The notes below the pieces were generated by a model that was not told where the DNA came from, made no database searches, and saw nothing but the letters and a program-made list of their open reading frames with translations. A program made the translations under genes and the position numbers. Shown piece after piece: positions 35,189 to 42,385 of a stretch of 64,000 nucleotides of DNA; positions within the stretch are counted from its first letter, which is position 1, and every line of letters starts with the position of its first letter. The stretch is from Anaerolineae bacterium (GTDB lineage Bacteria > Chloroflexota > Anaerolineae > Aggregatilineales > Phototrophicaceae): positions 124,001 to 188,000 of the forward strand of contig JAJEBE010000040.1 of assembly GCA_022822545.1 (NCBI GenBank), written 5' to 3'.

Positions 35189-35614
35189 CTAGTCGGCGAC
35201 CTTGATACCCATCTGGCGCGCGGTGCCTTCGACTTGCCGCATCGCGCCTTCAATGTCGATAGCATTCATGTCTTTCAGCTTGACTTGGGCGATCTCCCGC
35301 ACCTGGTCGCGATCGAGTACAGCGACAGTTTCGACGAGCGGGTTGGAGGCCGCCTTGTCAATGCCGGCCGCTTTTTTGATAAGGAAGGAGGTCGGCGGGC
35401 TCTTGAGGGCGAATTTGAAGGAGCCGTCAGCGAAAACGGTGATTTCCGCCGGCACGATCTCGCCCATGCGACTGGAGGTACGGCCGTTGTATTCCTTGCA
35501 GAATTGCATCAGGTTGATGCCGTGCTGGGCCAGCGCCGGTCCAATTGGCGGGGCCGGGTTGGCTTTGCCCGCGGGAATCTGCAATTTGACGATCGCCTTA
35601 ACTTTCTTTGCCAT
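35189..35614 (-). CDS. rplK: 50S ribosomal protein L11
   Basis: The 141-residue protein carries the L11 hallmark [25 protein letters not shown], then FCKEYNGRT, a [20 protein letters not shown] segment and the C-terminal RNA-binding domain ending in [16 protein letters not shown] lies six bases before the start. L11 forms the GTPase-associated centre with 23S rRNA. The gene order nusG-rplK-rplA is the ancestral bacterial one. Confidence 0.97.
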   Translation of the reverse strand: MAKKVKAIVKLQIPAGKANPAPPIGPALAQHGINLMQFCKEYNGRTSSRMGEIVPAEITVFADGSFKFALKSPPTSFLIKKAAGIDKAASNPLVETVAVLDRDQVREIAQVKLKDMNAIDIEGAMRQVEGTARQMGIKVAD

Positions 35615-35693
35615 GTCTTACCTCGCTCGCTTTCATAGTGAACCCGGCCGCGCCGGAACTGTCTTGCCTTTATCAAATGCGACTTTCGCCCGG

Positions 35694-36389
35694 CTACATG
35701 CGTTCCACTTCCATGAAGCTGAGCACAACGGCGGTCTCGCGGCCGAAGAAGTCGACCATCACGCGGACTTTTTCCCGACCGGAATCGATCGTGGCGACAG
35801 TACCGGGGAAGTCGTTGAAGGGACCGCCGACGATGCGAATGCGCTCGCCGATCTTGTAATCGACCTTGACGACCTTGTCTTCGGAATCCATACGGTCCAT
35901 GATGCGCTTGACTTCTTCGGCGCGCAGGGGCGTGGCCTGGATGCTGGCATCATGATCGGCGCCGACGAAACCGACCACGCCGGGCGTATTCCGCACGGTG
36001 TACCAGGCGTCGTCATCCAGGCGATTCCTGCCCTCGCCTTCGTCCCAGACCCAGCGCATTTGCACCATGACGTAGCCGGGGAAGACGCGCTTCTCGACCG
36101 TGCGGCGCTTGCCGTCCTTGACTTCGATCTCGTCTTCGGTCGGGATGAGCACATCGTAGATTTGATCCTGCATGCCCATGGTCTCGATGCGCTGGCGCAG
36201 GGCGTGCTCGACCTTTTTCTCGTAACCGGAATAGCAATGGATGAAGAACCAACTGCGTTCGGTGTCGTCCTCGCCGGTCCCGTCATCCAGGGTGATATTC
36301 AAGCCCTCGACCTCGTCATCGTCATCAATATAGACGGGGGCGGGATCGTAGTCGGTCAGTTGTTGCGTGTCTTGCGTCTGTTCGCTCAT
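35694..36389 (-). CDS. nusG: Transcription termination/antitermination protein NusG
   Basis: The 231-residue protein has an acidic N-terminal extension of ~45 residues not found in Escherichia coli NusG. The NGN domain follows (SWFFIHCYSGYEKKVEHALRQRI, FPGYVMVQMRW, YTVRNTPGVVGFVG), and then the KOW domain near 175-231 (KIGERIRIVGGPFNDFPGTV, KVRVMVDFFGRETAVVLSFMEVER). NusG couples RNA polymerase to ribosomes or Rho. It sits 33 bases downstream of secE and 79 bases upstream of rplK. Confidence 0.96.
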   Translation of the reverse strand: MSEQTQDTQQLTDYDPAPVYIDDDDEVEGLNITLDDGTGEDDTERSWFFIHCYSGYEKKVEHALRQRIETMGMQDQIYDVLIPTEDEIEVKDGKRRTVEKRVFPGYVMVQMRWVWDEGEGRNRLDDDAWYTVRNTPGVVGFVGADHDASIQATPLRAEEVKRIMDRMDSEDKVVKVDYKIGERIRIVGGPFNDFPGTVATIDSGREKVRVMVDFFGRETAVVLSFMEVERM

Positions 36390-36422
36390 AAGATTTTCTT
36401 GTCTATGTTACAGGGAAAGGCG

Positions 36423-36824
36423 CTAAATCGAGCCGCGGCGGATCATGTAGAAGGCGCCGCCAACCATGGCCACGATGACCGCGAGCAGCATCCAGGCGTT
36501 GCCCGGGTTCAAGCCGACGCGCATGAATTCGGACCAGATCACGGCGAGAATACCGAGAAAGATGGCGGAAGCGATAGTGACATTGATGCAGAGGATGGTC
36601 AGGCGGCGGGTGTCCTCGCGGTTGGGCCAGGCGACCTTGTTCAACTCCGAGCGCACATTGCTAAAATAATCGACCGTCGTGTAAAGCGGGCGCGTTATTG
36701 CGTTGCCTTGCGGCTCGGCCTTGGTGTTTTTGACCTTGCGACTGCGCCGACCAGGCGTCGCCTTGCCTTTTTTCTCGGTGATGGCGCCGGTGGATCGTTT
36801 TTCAACTGTTTTGTCTACCGCCAT
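36423..36824 (-). CDS. secE: Preprotein translocase subunit SecE
   Basis: The ATG at 36824 (MAVDKTVEKRS) has GAGGAG nine bases upstream and gives 133 residues; a TTG two codons earlier is less likely. After a basic, disordered N-terminus of ~50 residues comes the SecE signature NVRSELNKVAWPNREDTRRL near 57-76, then the core membrane helix (~77-100). A second hydrophobic segment near 108-127 (AWMLLAVIVAMVGGAFYMI) is additional to the usual single-helix SecE core. SecE clamps SecY in the translocon. It is cotranscribed with nusG. Confidence 0.92.
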   Translation of the reverse strand: MAVDKTVEKRSTGAITEKKGKATPGRRSRKVKNTKAEPQGNAITRPLYTTVDYFSNVRSELNKVAWPNREDTRRLTILCINVTIASAIFLGILAVIWSEFMRVGLNPGNAWMLLAVIVAMVGGAFYMIRRGSI

Positions 36825-36875
36825 TGGCAAACGCTCCTCACTAAAATCTTCGGGGCTTGTCGCTCCCGATAACTA

Positions 36876-36899
36876 AACACCGCCGCGGCGGACGGTGTT
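36876..36899 (-). promoter_or_regulatory. Stem-loop between tRNA-Trp and secE
   Basis: A seven-base stem, AACACCG (36876-36882) with CGGTGTT (36893-36899), encloses a loop containing the palindrome CCGCGG. It lies in the short spacer between the tRNA-Trp gene and secE. It could be a partial terminator or an RNA-processing site separating the tRNA from the mRNA. No U-run follows. Confidence 0.4.
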
Positions 36900-36912
36900 C
36901 AGGCTACTTCGA

Positions 36913-36985
36913 CAGGGGCAGAAAGACTCGAACTCTCGACCTACGGTTTTGGAGACCGTCGCTCTACCAACTGAGCTATACCCCT
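36913..36985 (-). tRNA. tRNA-Trp (anticodon CCA)
   Basis: The minus strand folds into a 73-base cloverleaf. The acceptor pairs AGGGGTA with TGCCCCT, the D-arm is GCTCAGTTGGTAGAGC, the anticodon loop CTCCAAA is on an ACGGT/ACCGT stem, and the T-arm contains GTTCGAGTC. The discriminator base is G, as expected for tRNA-Trp. CCA is not encoded. It lies between rpmG and secE. Confidence 0.95.
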
Positions 36986-37035
36986 ATGCTATCTGCGCGT
37001 CCTGCCCGTACTATACACCAATACGCGGCGCAAAT

Positions 37036-37197
37036 CTACTTCGTTTCGCGATACAGCACATGGCGGCGGACGTGCGGATCATACTTCCGCAGCTCGAGGC
37101 GACCCTGCGTATTGCGGCGGCTCTTCTCCGTGATGTAGATATGACCGCTCTCGGTGCTGCGCATTTTGACGACAATGCGCTGTCCTTTTTTTGCCAT
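37036..37197 (-). CDS. rpmG: 50S ribosomal protein L33
   Basis: The 53-residue frame begins [18 protein letters not shown], continues with [21 protein letters not shown] and ends with HVLYRETK. This is L33 of the form lacking the zinc-binding cysteines. The length and the basic composition fit. It occupies the place between tRNA-Thr(GGU) and tRNA-Trp, where tuf often sits in other bacteria, and leads into secE-nusG as in many genomes. Confidence 0.95.
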   Translation of the reverse strand: MAKKGQRIVVKMRSTESGHIYITEKSRRNTQGRLELRKYDPHVRRHVLYRETK

Positions 37198-37247
37198 TCT
37201 ATTCCCTCGTCACACTCTTTCAGGTCTCTGTGTCGCTCCTGGTGTAG

Positions 37248-37319
37248 AGCCTCCGATGAGATTTGAACTCATGACCTCGCCCTTACCAAGGGAGCGCTCT
37301 ACCCCTGAGCTACGGAGGC
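37248..37319 (-). tRNA. tRNA-Thr (anticodon GGU)
   Basis: A 72-base cloverleaf on the minus strand: acceptor GCCTCCG/CGGAGGC, D-arm GCTCAGGGGTAGAGC, anticodon loop TTGGTAA, T-arm ATGAG/CTCAT with TTCAAAT. The anticodon stem (CTCCC/GGGCG) has one T-C mismatch at the second pair, 28-42. CCA is not encoded. Confidence 0.93.
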
Positions 37320-37361
37320 AATCATCCGCGCGCCGCTCAAGCGCAGCGGATCATGAAACAG

Positions 37362-37444
37362 TGGGCCGGACTGGATTCGAACCAGTGTAGGCTCTCGCCA
37401 GCGAATTTACAGTCCGCCCCCTTTAGCCACTCGGGCACCGACCC
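37362..37444 (-). tRNA. tRNA-Tyr (anticodon GUA)
   Basis: An 83-base class II tRNA on the minus strand with a long variable arm. The acceptor is GGGTCGG/CCGGCCC with one T-G pair and an A discriminator. The anticodon loop CTGTAAA is on GCGGA/TTCGC, and the T-arm is ACTGG/CCAGT around TTCGAAT. It sits between the two tRNA-Thr genes. Confidence 0.94.
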
Positions 37445-37467
37445 ATGCTTTAAGGCTGTTAAGCTAG

Positions 37468-37540
37468 AGCCACCACTGGGACTCGAACCCAGAACAACCT
37501 GTTTACAAAACAGGTGCTCTGCCAATTGAGCTATGGTGGC
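37468..37540 (-). tRNA. tRNA-Thr (anticodon UGU)
   Basis: A 73-base cloverleaf on the minus strand: acceptor GCCACCA/TGGTGGC, D-arm GCTCAATTGGCAGAGC, anticodon loop TTTGTAA on CCTGT/ACAGG, T-arm CTGGG/CCCAG around TTCGAGT. It is the first gene after the strong promoter at 37611-37639. Confidence 0.95.
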
Positions 37541-37610
37541 ATAGCCGAAGCAGTTTACCACGCGGGCAGAGCTTGCTCAAGGATGTTTCCTGTGGCGGAC
37601 AAGTCGCGTC

Positions 37611-37639
37611 ATTTTACGACGGCAGATGCTTAATGTCAA
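37611..37639 (-). promoter_or_regulatory. Sigma-70-type promoter of the tRNA-rpmG-secE-nusG unit
   Basis: On the minus strand TTGACA (37639-37634) is separated by exactly 17 bases from TAAAAT (37616-37611). The predicted start near 37604 lies about 65 bases ahead of the first tRNA-Thr. This is the best promoter match in the window and fits a highly expressed stable-RNA/ribosomal unit. Confidence 0.8.
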
Positions 37640-38424
37640 GACAGCGCATACTCGGAACCAGGGCCAATCGCTTCAAATTTTTTCTTAGCGCTGAGTACAG
37701 CGATGGTCGCGCAGACACTGATCGTCGGTCGCGCGACACCCACTAGGCCTTCGACGCAACCCGCCGGCACTGAATGTTAATATTTGCCAGCGAAGTTATC
37801 ATGCAGCCACTCTCAGAGGGTATTTGTTTTCGGTTTGTTTATTGTCCGACTTTGTCCGTTTCGGACAATAAAATATATTGTTCGGACAATAGACACGGTT
37901 TTCTGGGCGAAACGGCGGAAAGGCAGGCGGCTGCCGGTATGATTTTGGTATGCCGGCGCAACGGCGCAACCGCCAGCATACAGGCGGGCATCGGTTGGGC
38001 GCCGCGATTGAGAGGCTGCGATAATTGATCCATAGAGGAAGTGTATCATGATTTTGCATAGAAGAAAAGAACAAATATTCCCCATTTTCGAGGTCGGCGA
38101 AATGCGATTTCGGGCATCTGGCAGGGTTGCGTAGGTCGCGTAGACATTGACCTTCGGCGCGCTCGGCGGCGAATTGAATTTGAATGTAGTCTTCGCGGCG
38201 GATGTCAATTCTGATGCGATTGCCCTGTACTCGGAACATCATCCGTCTTTGCGCCCGCAACTGCCGATTCTCGTTCTGTGACCGGTCGCTGGCTCCATCA
38301 CCTTCTCTTTCCAAGACAAAACGAACTCGCTACAACGAGGTAGCGAGCCCGCTTGAAGTCCTCTATTTGGTTTTCACGCGATCGGAAAAGGTCAACTTGC
38401 GATCACGCCACCGCAAAGACCGAT
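37640..38424. other. Gene-poor region with AT-rich stretches and no convincing gene
   Basis: Nearly 800 bases lie between the tRNA promoter and the coiled-coil protein gene. The longest frames (for example 37799-38314 on the minus strand) change character several times, have Pro/Arg/Cys-rich tails and no Shine-Dalgarno. A segment of the frame near 38150-38230 (RIDIRREDYIQIQF) looks protein-like and may be a remnant of a decayed gene. The clearest structure is the inverted-repeat cluster at 37839-37891. Confidence 0.5.
37839..37891. repeat. Cluster of four TTGTCCG half-sites in nested inverted repeats
   Basis: TTATTGTCCGA (37839-37849) is the exact reverse complement of TCGGACAATAA (37861-37871). 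A further TTGTCCG lies between them (37852-37858), and another TCGGACAATA follows at 37882-37891. Two half-sites point each way within 53 bases. The layout resembles a multi-site operator, or a hairpin element with an 11-base stem. Confidence 0.6.
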
Positions 38425-39249
38425 CTAGCGACGCCTGCCGGGACGCCGACCACGCCGCCGGTCAACCAACAGCGTTTCTTCGCTGCTGTATTGGGCCTGA
38501 TAGGCGTAGGCCTGCATCTGCGCGGCGCTGTACTGTGCCGCGAGAACCATGCCGCAGCCGGCGTTGAGGCACTCAAGCACGTCGCGCCCGGGCGCGGTCT
38601 GCGTCACGATCGTTTGCGTCCGCTCGGCATAGAGCGTGCTGGTCTCGACTTCGTGCAGCATTTCCTGCCCATCGTAGAACATCATGCCGCCATCGCCCTC
38701 GGCGAACATGCGGACATGCGAAGCGGCGAAGCGTTCGCTGTAGCTCGTGTGGTAGACGCGCTCGCTGGTCGTGATGACGCTGATCTGCGGCTGCGACAAC
38801 TGCCGCTCCAACTCGGTTGCGACTTCGCGCAGGGCGTTTTCGGCATCCCTGAGCTGACGATTGCTCTGCGCCAACTGGCCAGCAGCTTCGCCAAGCGCGC
38901 GCTTGAGATCCCACTGTTCATTGACCATGGCTTGAATCAGCCGGTTCTTTTCGACATGCTGACGCTGAGCCAAGTCCAGCGCGCCCGACTTGCTGGCGAG
39001 TATCTCTTCCGTGGTGGAAAGCTCGCTCTGCGCGCTGTCGAGTTCCCGCTGCGTATCGGCAAGCTCGTACTTGGCAACGGCGAGCTCGCTTTGGCTGGCG
39101 GCCAAGGCTTCATGCACGGCCGACAATTCGCCCAGCAAATTCTTCACACCGCCGAAGACCATAACAGCGGCAATTGCGAAGGCGATCAAAGTACCAAGAA
39201 GGCGCGACCAAAATAGCGACCTTCTCCCTACGCTTCCTGTTTGCTTCAT
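38425..39249 (-). CDS. Membrane-anchored coiled-coil protein, unknown function
   Basis: The start is taken at the ATG at 39249 with GGAGGT five bases upstream, giving 274 residues. One membrane segment lies at ~17-38 (LLGTLIAFAIAAVMVFGGV). A long heptad-rich coiled coil spans ~42-155 (LAASQSELAVAKYELADTQ). A compact C-terminal domain of ~90 residues follows with SERVYHTSYSERFAASHV, FYDGQEMLHEVETSTLY, two Cys in LECLNAGCGMV, and a final Arg/Gly-rich tail. No family is recognised. It probably has a cytoplasmic N-terminus and an external coiled coil. Confidence 0.72.
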   Translation of the reverse strand: MKQTGSVGRRSLFWSRLLGTLIAFAIAAVMVFGGVKNLLGELSAVHEALAASQSELAVAKYELADTQRELDSAQSELSTTEEILASKSGALDLAQRQHVEKNRLIQAMVNEQWDLKRALGEAAGQLAQSNRQLRDAENALREVATELERQLSQPQISVITTSERVYHTSYSERFAASHVRMFAEGDGGMMFYDGQEMLHEVETSTLYAERTQTIVTQTAPGRDVLECLNAGCGMVLAAQYSAAQMQAYAYQAQYSSEETLLVDRRRGRRPGRRR

Positions 39250-39323
39250 AACGACCTCCAAAGAAATTAACTTACTCGACGTATGGATCGCGGACGTTCA
39301 CCGTAGTATAACGCTCTTCTGCA

Positions 39324-40067
39324 TTAGTGTGCCACATTTGGCTGAACAATGCCAACAGTTTTGCCTTTTCGGATGGCGAGTTTCACCTCGCCGATGGCTT
39401 TGGTCACTTCAATTTCGCGCGGGCAAGCGGGCGTGCAGTTAAAAATGGTGCGGCAACGCCAGACCCCGTTCGGCTCGCTGAGGATATCGAGCCGCTCTTT
39501 GCCGGCTTGATCGCGCGTATCAAAGATGAAGCGGTGAGCTTGCACGATGGCGGCCGGTCCCACATAATGGCCGTTCGCCCAAAAGCTCGGACAAGATGTC
39601 GTGCAACAAGCGCAGAGGATGCACTTGGTACTGTCGTCGAAAAGCTCGCGGTCGGCTTGAGTTTGCAGGCGCTCGCGCCCGTCGGCCGGCAGCGGATCAT
39701 CATTGACGAAGAAAGGCATCACCTGTCGGTAATGATCGAAGAAGGGTTCCATATCGACGATCAGATCCTTGATGACGGGCATACCGAGGATGGGCTCGAC
39801 TTGAATCCGCTCGCCCAGATCGCGGACGAGAATCTTGCAGGCCAGACGGTTGACGCCGTTGATGCGCATGGCGTCCGAGCCGCAGATGCCGTGAGCGCAA
39901 GACCGCCGCAGCGACAGCGAGCCGTCCTGCTCCCATTTGATGCGATGCAGCATCTCAAGGACGCGATCGGTGGGGTCGACATCCTGCAAAACAAATTCCT
40001 GCCAGTAGGGTTTCTCCTTGCCAGGAAGCTCCGGATTCTGCCGTCTGATTTTGAAAGTCACGTCCAT
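39324..40067 (-). CDS. sdhB: Succinate dehydrogenase iron-sulfur subunit
   Basis: The 247-residue protein has the plant-type [2Fe-2S] region SCAHGICGSDAMRINGVNRLAC near 55-76. C-terminal ferredoxin motifs follow: CILCACCTTSCPSFW near 149, and the last cluster FNCTPACPREIEV near 208, supplying the [4Fe-4S] and [3Fe-4S] ligands. It relays electrons from the SdhA flavin toward quinone. The gene order sdhCD-sdhA-(gap)-sdhB is on the minus strand. The gap to sdhA holds a truncated copy of this gene's own start. Confidence 0.95.
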   Translation of the reverse strand: MDVTFKIRRQNPELPGKEKPYWQEFVLQDVDPTDRVLEMLHRIKWEQDGSLSLRRSCAHGICGSDAMRINGVNRLACKILVRDLGERIQVEPILGMPVIKDLIVDMEPFFDHYRQVMPFFVNDDPLPADGRERLQTQADRELFDDSTKCILCACCTTSCPSFWANGHYVGPAAIVQAHRFIFDTRDQAGKERLDILSEPNGVWRCRTIFNCTPACPREIEVTKAIGEVKLAIRKGKTVGIVQPNVAH

Positions 40068-40082
40068 TCGTTCACGTCCAGT

Positions 40083-40346
40083 CTACATGCGGATAAGCGT
40101 GATAAGCGCCAGGCCATAAATCGATACTGCGATGCAGGCCGCAAAAGCGACGCGGTGCTCGTTTGACATCGATTTGATGGAGTACCACAATTCCACAGCT
40201 TCAATAAGCGCCGCTCCCGCTGCTTTGAGGAGATAATACTTAATATGTAAATAAATGTATACAACATGCAAATAGATGTAACGAACAAGCAAGCTAAATA
40301 ATCGAACTTGACCAATGATGATTCTCACAGCCGGTCTATCCATCAT
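40083..40346 (-). CDS. Possible small membrane protein between sdhA and sdhB
   Basis: An 87-codon frame whose start overlaps the stop of the truncated sdhB-like frame (TGATG). It encodes two hydrophobic stretches (RLFSLLVRYIYLHVVYIYLH and AFAACIAVSIYGLALITLI) and ends 15 bases before sdhB. The DNA is more AT-rich than the sdh genes. It may be a real small subunit-like membrane protein or an accident of decayed sequence. Confidence 0.4.
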   Translation of the reverse strand: MMDRPAVRIIIGQVRLFSLLVRYIYLHVVYIYLHIKYYLLKAAGAALIEAVELWYSIKSMSNEHRVAFAACIAVSIYGLALITLIRM

Positions 40347-40435
40347 ATCGGTCTACTCAAGATCCGCCATGAAGATGATTTCCGCTTGCCCGGCGCATCC
40401 AGATTCTGTCGTCTGATTCTGAATGTGACTTCCAT
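40343..40435 (-). pseudogene. Truncated second copy of the sdhB N-terminus
   Basis: This 30-codon frame has a good GGAGG six bases before its ATG. It begins MEVTFRIRRQNLDAPGKRK, which matches the start of SdhB (MDVTFKIRRQNPELPGKEK) at 13 of 19 positions; the underlying DNA also aligns. After that the similarity is lost and a stop follows. It sits directly downstream of sdhA, where sdhB would normally begin. It is therefore a relic of a duplication or rearrangement, possibly still translated. Confidence 0.7.
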
Positions 40436-40448
40436 GGTTTGCCTCCAT

Positions 40449-40485
40449 CCCCTGCTCCCCAAAATGAGGGAAGGGGAGTTTCAGT
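40449..40485. repeat. G/C-rich hairpin repeat after sdhA
   Basis: CTCCCC and GGGGAG arms flank AAAATGAGGGAA, followed by TTTCAG. The arrangement resembles the first hairpin after mutS2 (also ending GGGGAGTTTC), so it is probably the same dispersed family. Confidence 0.5.
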
Positions 40486-40500
40486 GTTCTATATTGGCCG

Positions 40501-42345
40501 CTAATAGACACGCTCTATCGGGCGGAACTTCTGCTGGTCTTCCGGCAGGCCTTGAGCGATCTCCTCTTCCCAAAGGGAAAGATCAACTTTGCGGTCGAAG
40601 TTTAGCTCGAAATGAGGAGCGCTCATCTCGCCGCTCATGCTCACCAGCGAATGCGCCATCCAGTTTTCATCATCGCGCGCCTTGAAGTCTTCGCGGCTGT
40701 GGGCGCCGCGGCTCTCTTTACGCTCGAAGGCGGCGCGGGCGGTGACATCGGCCAGGTCAAGCAGGCAGCCCAGTTCCCAGGCTTCCATCAAGTCGGTATT
40801 GAAGACGCGCGATTTGTCGTCGATTTGCAGATCCTTGTGGAAGCGGTCGCGCAGTTCCGCCAGGTCGTCGATGCCTTGCTGTAAGGTCTCCTCACTGCGG
40901 AAGACGCCGACATTCTCCATCATCGTCTGCTGCATCAACTGTCGCAGCTCGCCCGGGCGCGACGCGCCGGAGCCGCCGCGAATGCGATCAAACTCGGCGC
41001 GAATCTCGTTGCCGGCATCGCCAGGCAGGGCGACCCAATCCGCCCCTTTGACATATTCCGCCACTTTCATCCCGCCGCGCCGTCCGAAGACAACGAGATC
41101 GACAAGCGAGTTGGTGCCCAGGCGATTGGCGCCGTGGACACTGACGCAAGCGGTTTCGCCGGCGGCATAAGCGCCCGGCATGATCGCGCCGGCGGCGTCG
41201 ATGACAACTTCGGCATCAACATTGGTCGGGATGCCGCCCATGGCGTAATGCGCGGTCGGCTGCACCGGCATCGGCTCATGGACCGGATCGACGCCCAGAT
41301 AGGTGCGGCAGAAATCGAGGATATCGGGCAGTTTGCGCTCAATGGTAGCGTCGTCGATGAAGTCGCCCCGGTCGCGCCCCTCTTCGGCGAAGTAGCGATT
41401 CACGGTACCTGGGCGGACGTCCAGATGCACATAGCCGCGATTCTTGATGCTGCGTCCGGCGCGCGTCTCGAGATAGATGGCGCGGCTGACGACATCTCGG
41501 CTGGCGAGGTCCTTGGCGCTGGGCGCATAACGCTCCATGAAGCGCTCGCCCTGGCTGTTGATGAGCACGCCGCCTTCGCCCCGCACGCCTTCGGTGATGA
41601 GGATGCCCATGCGATAGATACCGGTGGGATGAAACTGGAAGAACTCCATATCTTCCAGGGGCAGGCCCCGGCGCAAGGCAATCGCCGCCCCGTCGCCCGT
41701 CAAAGAATGAGCGTTGCTGGTGACGGACCAGCAGCGGCCCCAGCCGCCGGTGGCGAAGAAGCTGGCCTTGCCGTGGAATATGTGGAATTCGCCACTGCCC
41801 AGTTCGATGGCGACAACGCCGGCGCAGACGCCATCCACGACGATCATATCGACTACTTGAAACTCGTCGAAAAAGGAAACTTCATTTTTGATGCACTGCT
41901 GGTAAAGCGTCTGCAAGATCATGTGTCCGGTGCGGTCGGCGGCGTGACAGGCGCGGCGGACAAGCTCCTCGCCGAAGTTGCGCGTATGCCCGCCGAAACG
42001 ACGTTGGCTGATGCGCTTGGCCGAGGTGCGGTCGAAGGGCAAGCCCATGTGCTCAAGCTCAATGACGGCATCGACAGCGTTCTCCGCCAGGATCTTCGCC
42101 GCCGCCTGATCGGTCAGGTAATCGCCGCCTTTGACCGTGTCATAGGTGTGATAGATCGGCTTGTCTTCATCGAGGTTGCCCAGAGCCGCGCCGATGCCTC
42201 CCTGCGCGGTGCCGGTATGGCTGCGGGTCGGGTAGAGCTTGCTGACGACCGCGACATCCGCGCCGCCTTTGCTGGCATAGAGCGCCGCCATCAATCCAGC
42301 GCCGCCGGCGCCAATGATAATCGCATCGTGTTTGTGAACTTTCAT
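40501..42345 (-). CDS. sdhA: Succinate dehydrogenase flavoprotein subunit
   Basis: The 614-residue protein has the FAD-binding N-terminus AIIIGAGGAGLMAALYAS, the flavinylation region SHTGTAQGGIGAALGN with its His, FHPTGIYRMGILITEG, the active-site region HYAMGGIPTN, and the late FAD-binding HGANRLGTNSLVDLVVFGR. The C-terminal helical domain ends in LRPIERVY-like residues. It oxidises succinate to fumarate in the citric acid cycle. GGGGG lies a few bases before the ATG. A hairpin repeat separates it from sdhCD upstream. Confidence 0.96.
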   Translation of the reverse strand: MKVHKHDAIIIGAGGAGLMAALYASKGGADVAVVSKLYPTRSHTGTAQGGIGAALGNLDEDKPIYHTYDTVKGGDYLTDQAAAKILAENAVDAVIELEHMGLPFDRTSAKRISQRRFGGHTRNFGEELVRRACHAADRTGHMILQTLYQQCIKNEVSFFDEFQVVDMIVVDGVCAGVVAIELGSGEFHIFHGKASFFATGGWGRCWSVTSNAHSLTGDGAAIALRRGLPLEDMEFFQFHPTGIYRMGILITEGVRGEGGVLINSQGERFMERYAPSAKDLASRDVVSRAIYLETRAGRSIKNRGYVHLDVRPGTVNRYFAEEGRDRGDFIDDATIERKLPDILDFCRTYLGVDPVHEPMPVQPTAHYAMGGIPTNVDAEVVIDAAGAIMPGAYAAGETACVSVHGANRLGTNSLVDLVVFGRRGGMKVAEYVKGADWVALPGDAGNEIRAEFDRIRGGSGASRPGELRQLMQQTMMENVGVFRSEETLQQGIDDLAELRDRFHKDLQIDDKSRVFNTDLMEAWELGCLLDLADVTARAAFERKESRGAHSREDFKARDDENWMAHSLVSMSGEMSAPHFELNFDRKVDLSLWEEEIAQGLPEDQQKFRPIERVY

Positions 42346-42358
42346 TCAGCCCCCACTA

Positions 42359-42385
42359 GGCGGGCGATACAAGTATCGCCCCTAC
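42359..42385. repeat. Palindromic repeat between sdhCD and sdhA
   Basis: GGGCGATAC (42362-42370) and GTATCGCCC (42373-42381) form a nine-base stem with a two-base loop, followed by CTACAGG. The flanks GCGGGCGA and CGCCCCTACA are shared with the hairpin at 34353. Confidence 0.65.

Noticed and set aside
35202-36872. A 556-codon plus-strand frame across rplK, nusG and secE
   Set aside because: It is antisense to three ribosomal/secretion genes and is a compositional shadow.
37799-38314. A 171-codon minus-strand frame in the gene-poor gap
   Set aside because: Its composition is erratic and Cys/Pro/Arg-rich, there is no Shine-Dalgarno, and it runs through the palindromic repeat cluster. At most it contains a gene remnant.
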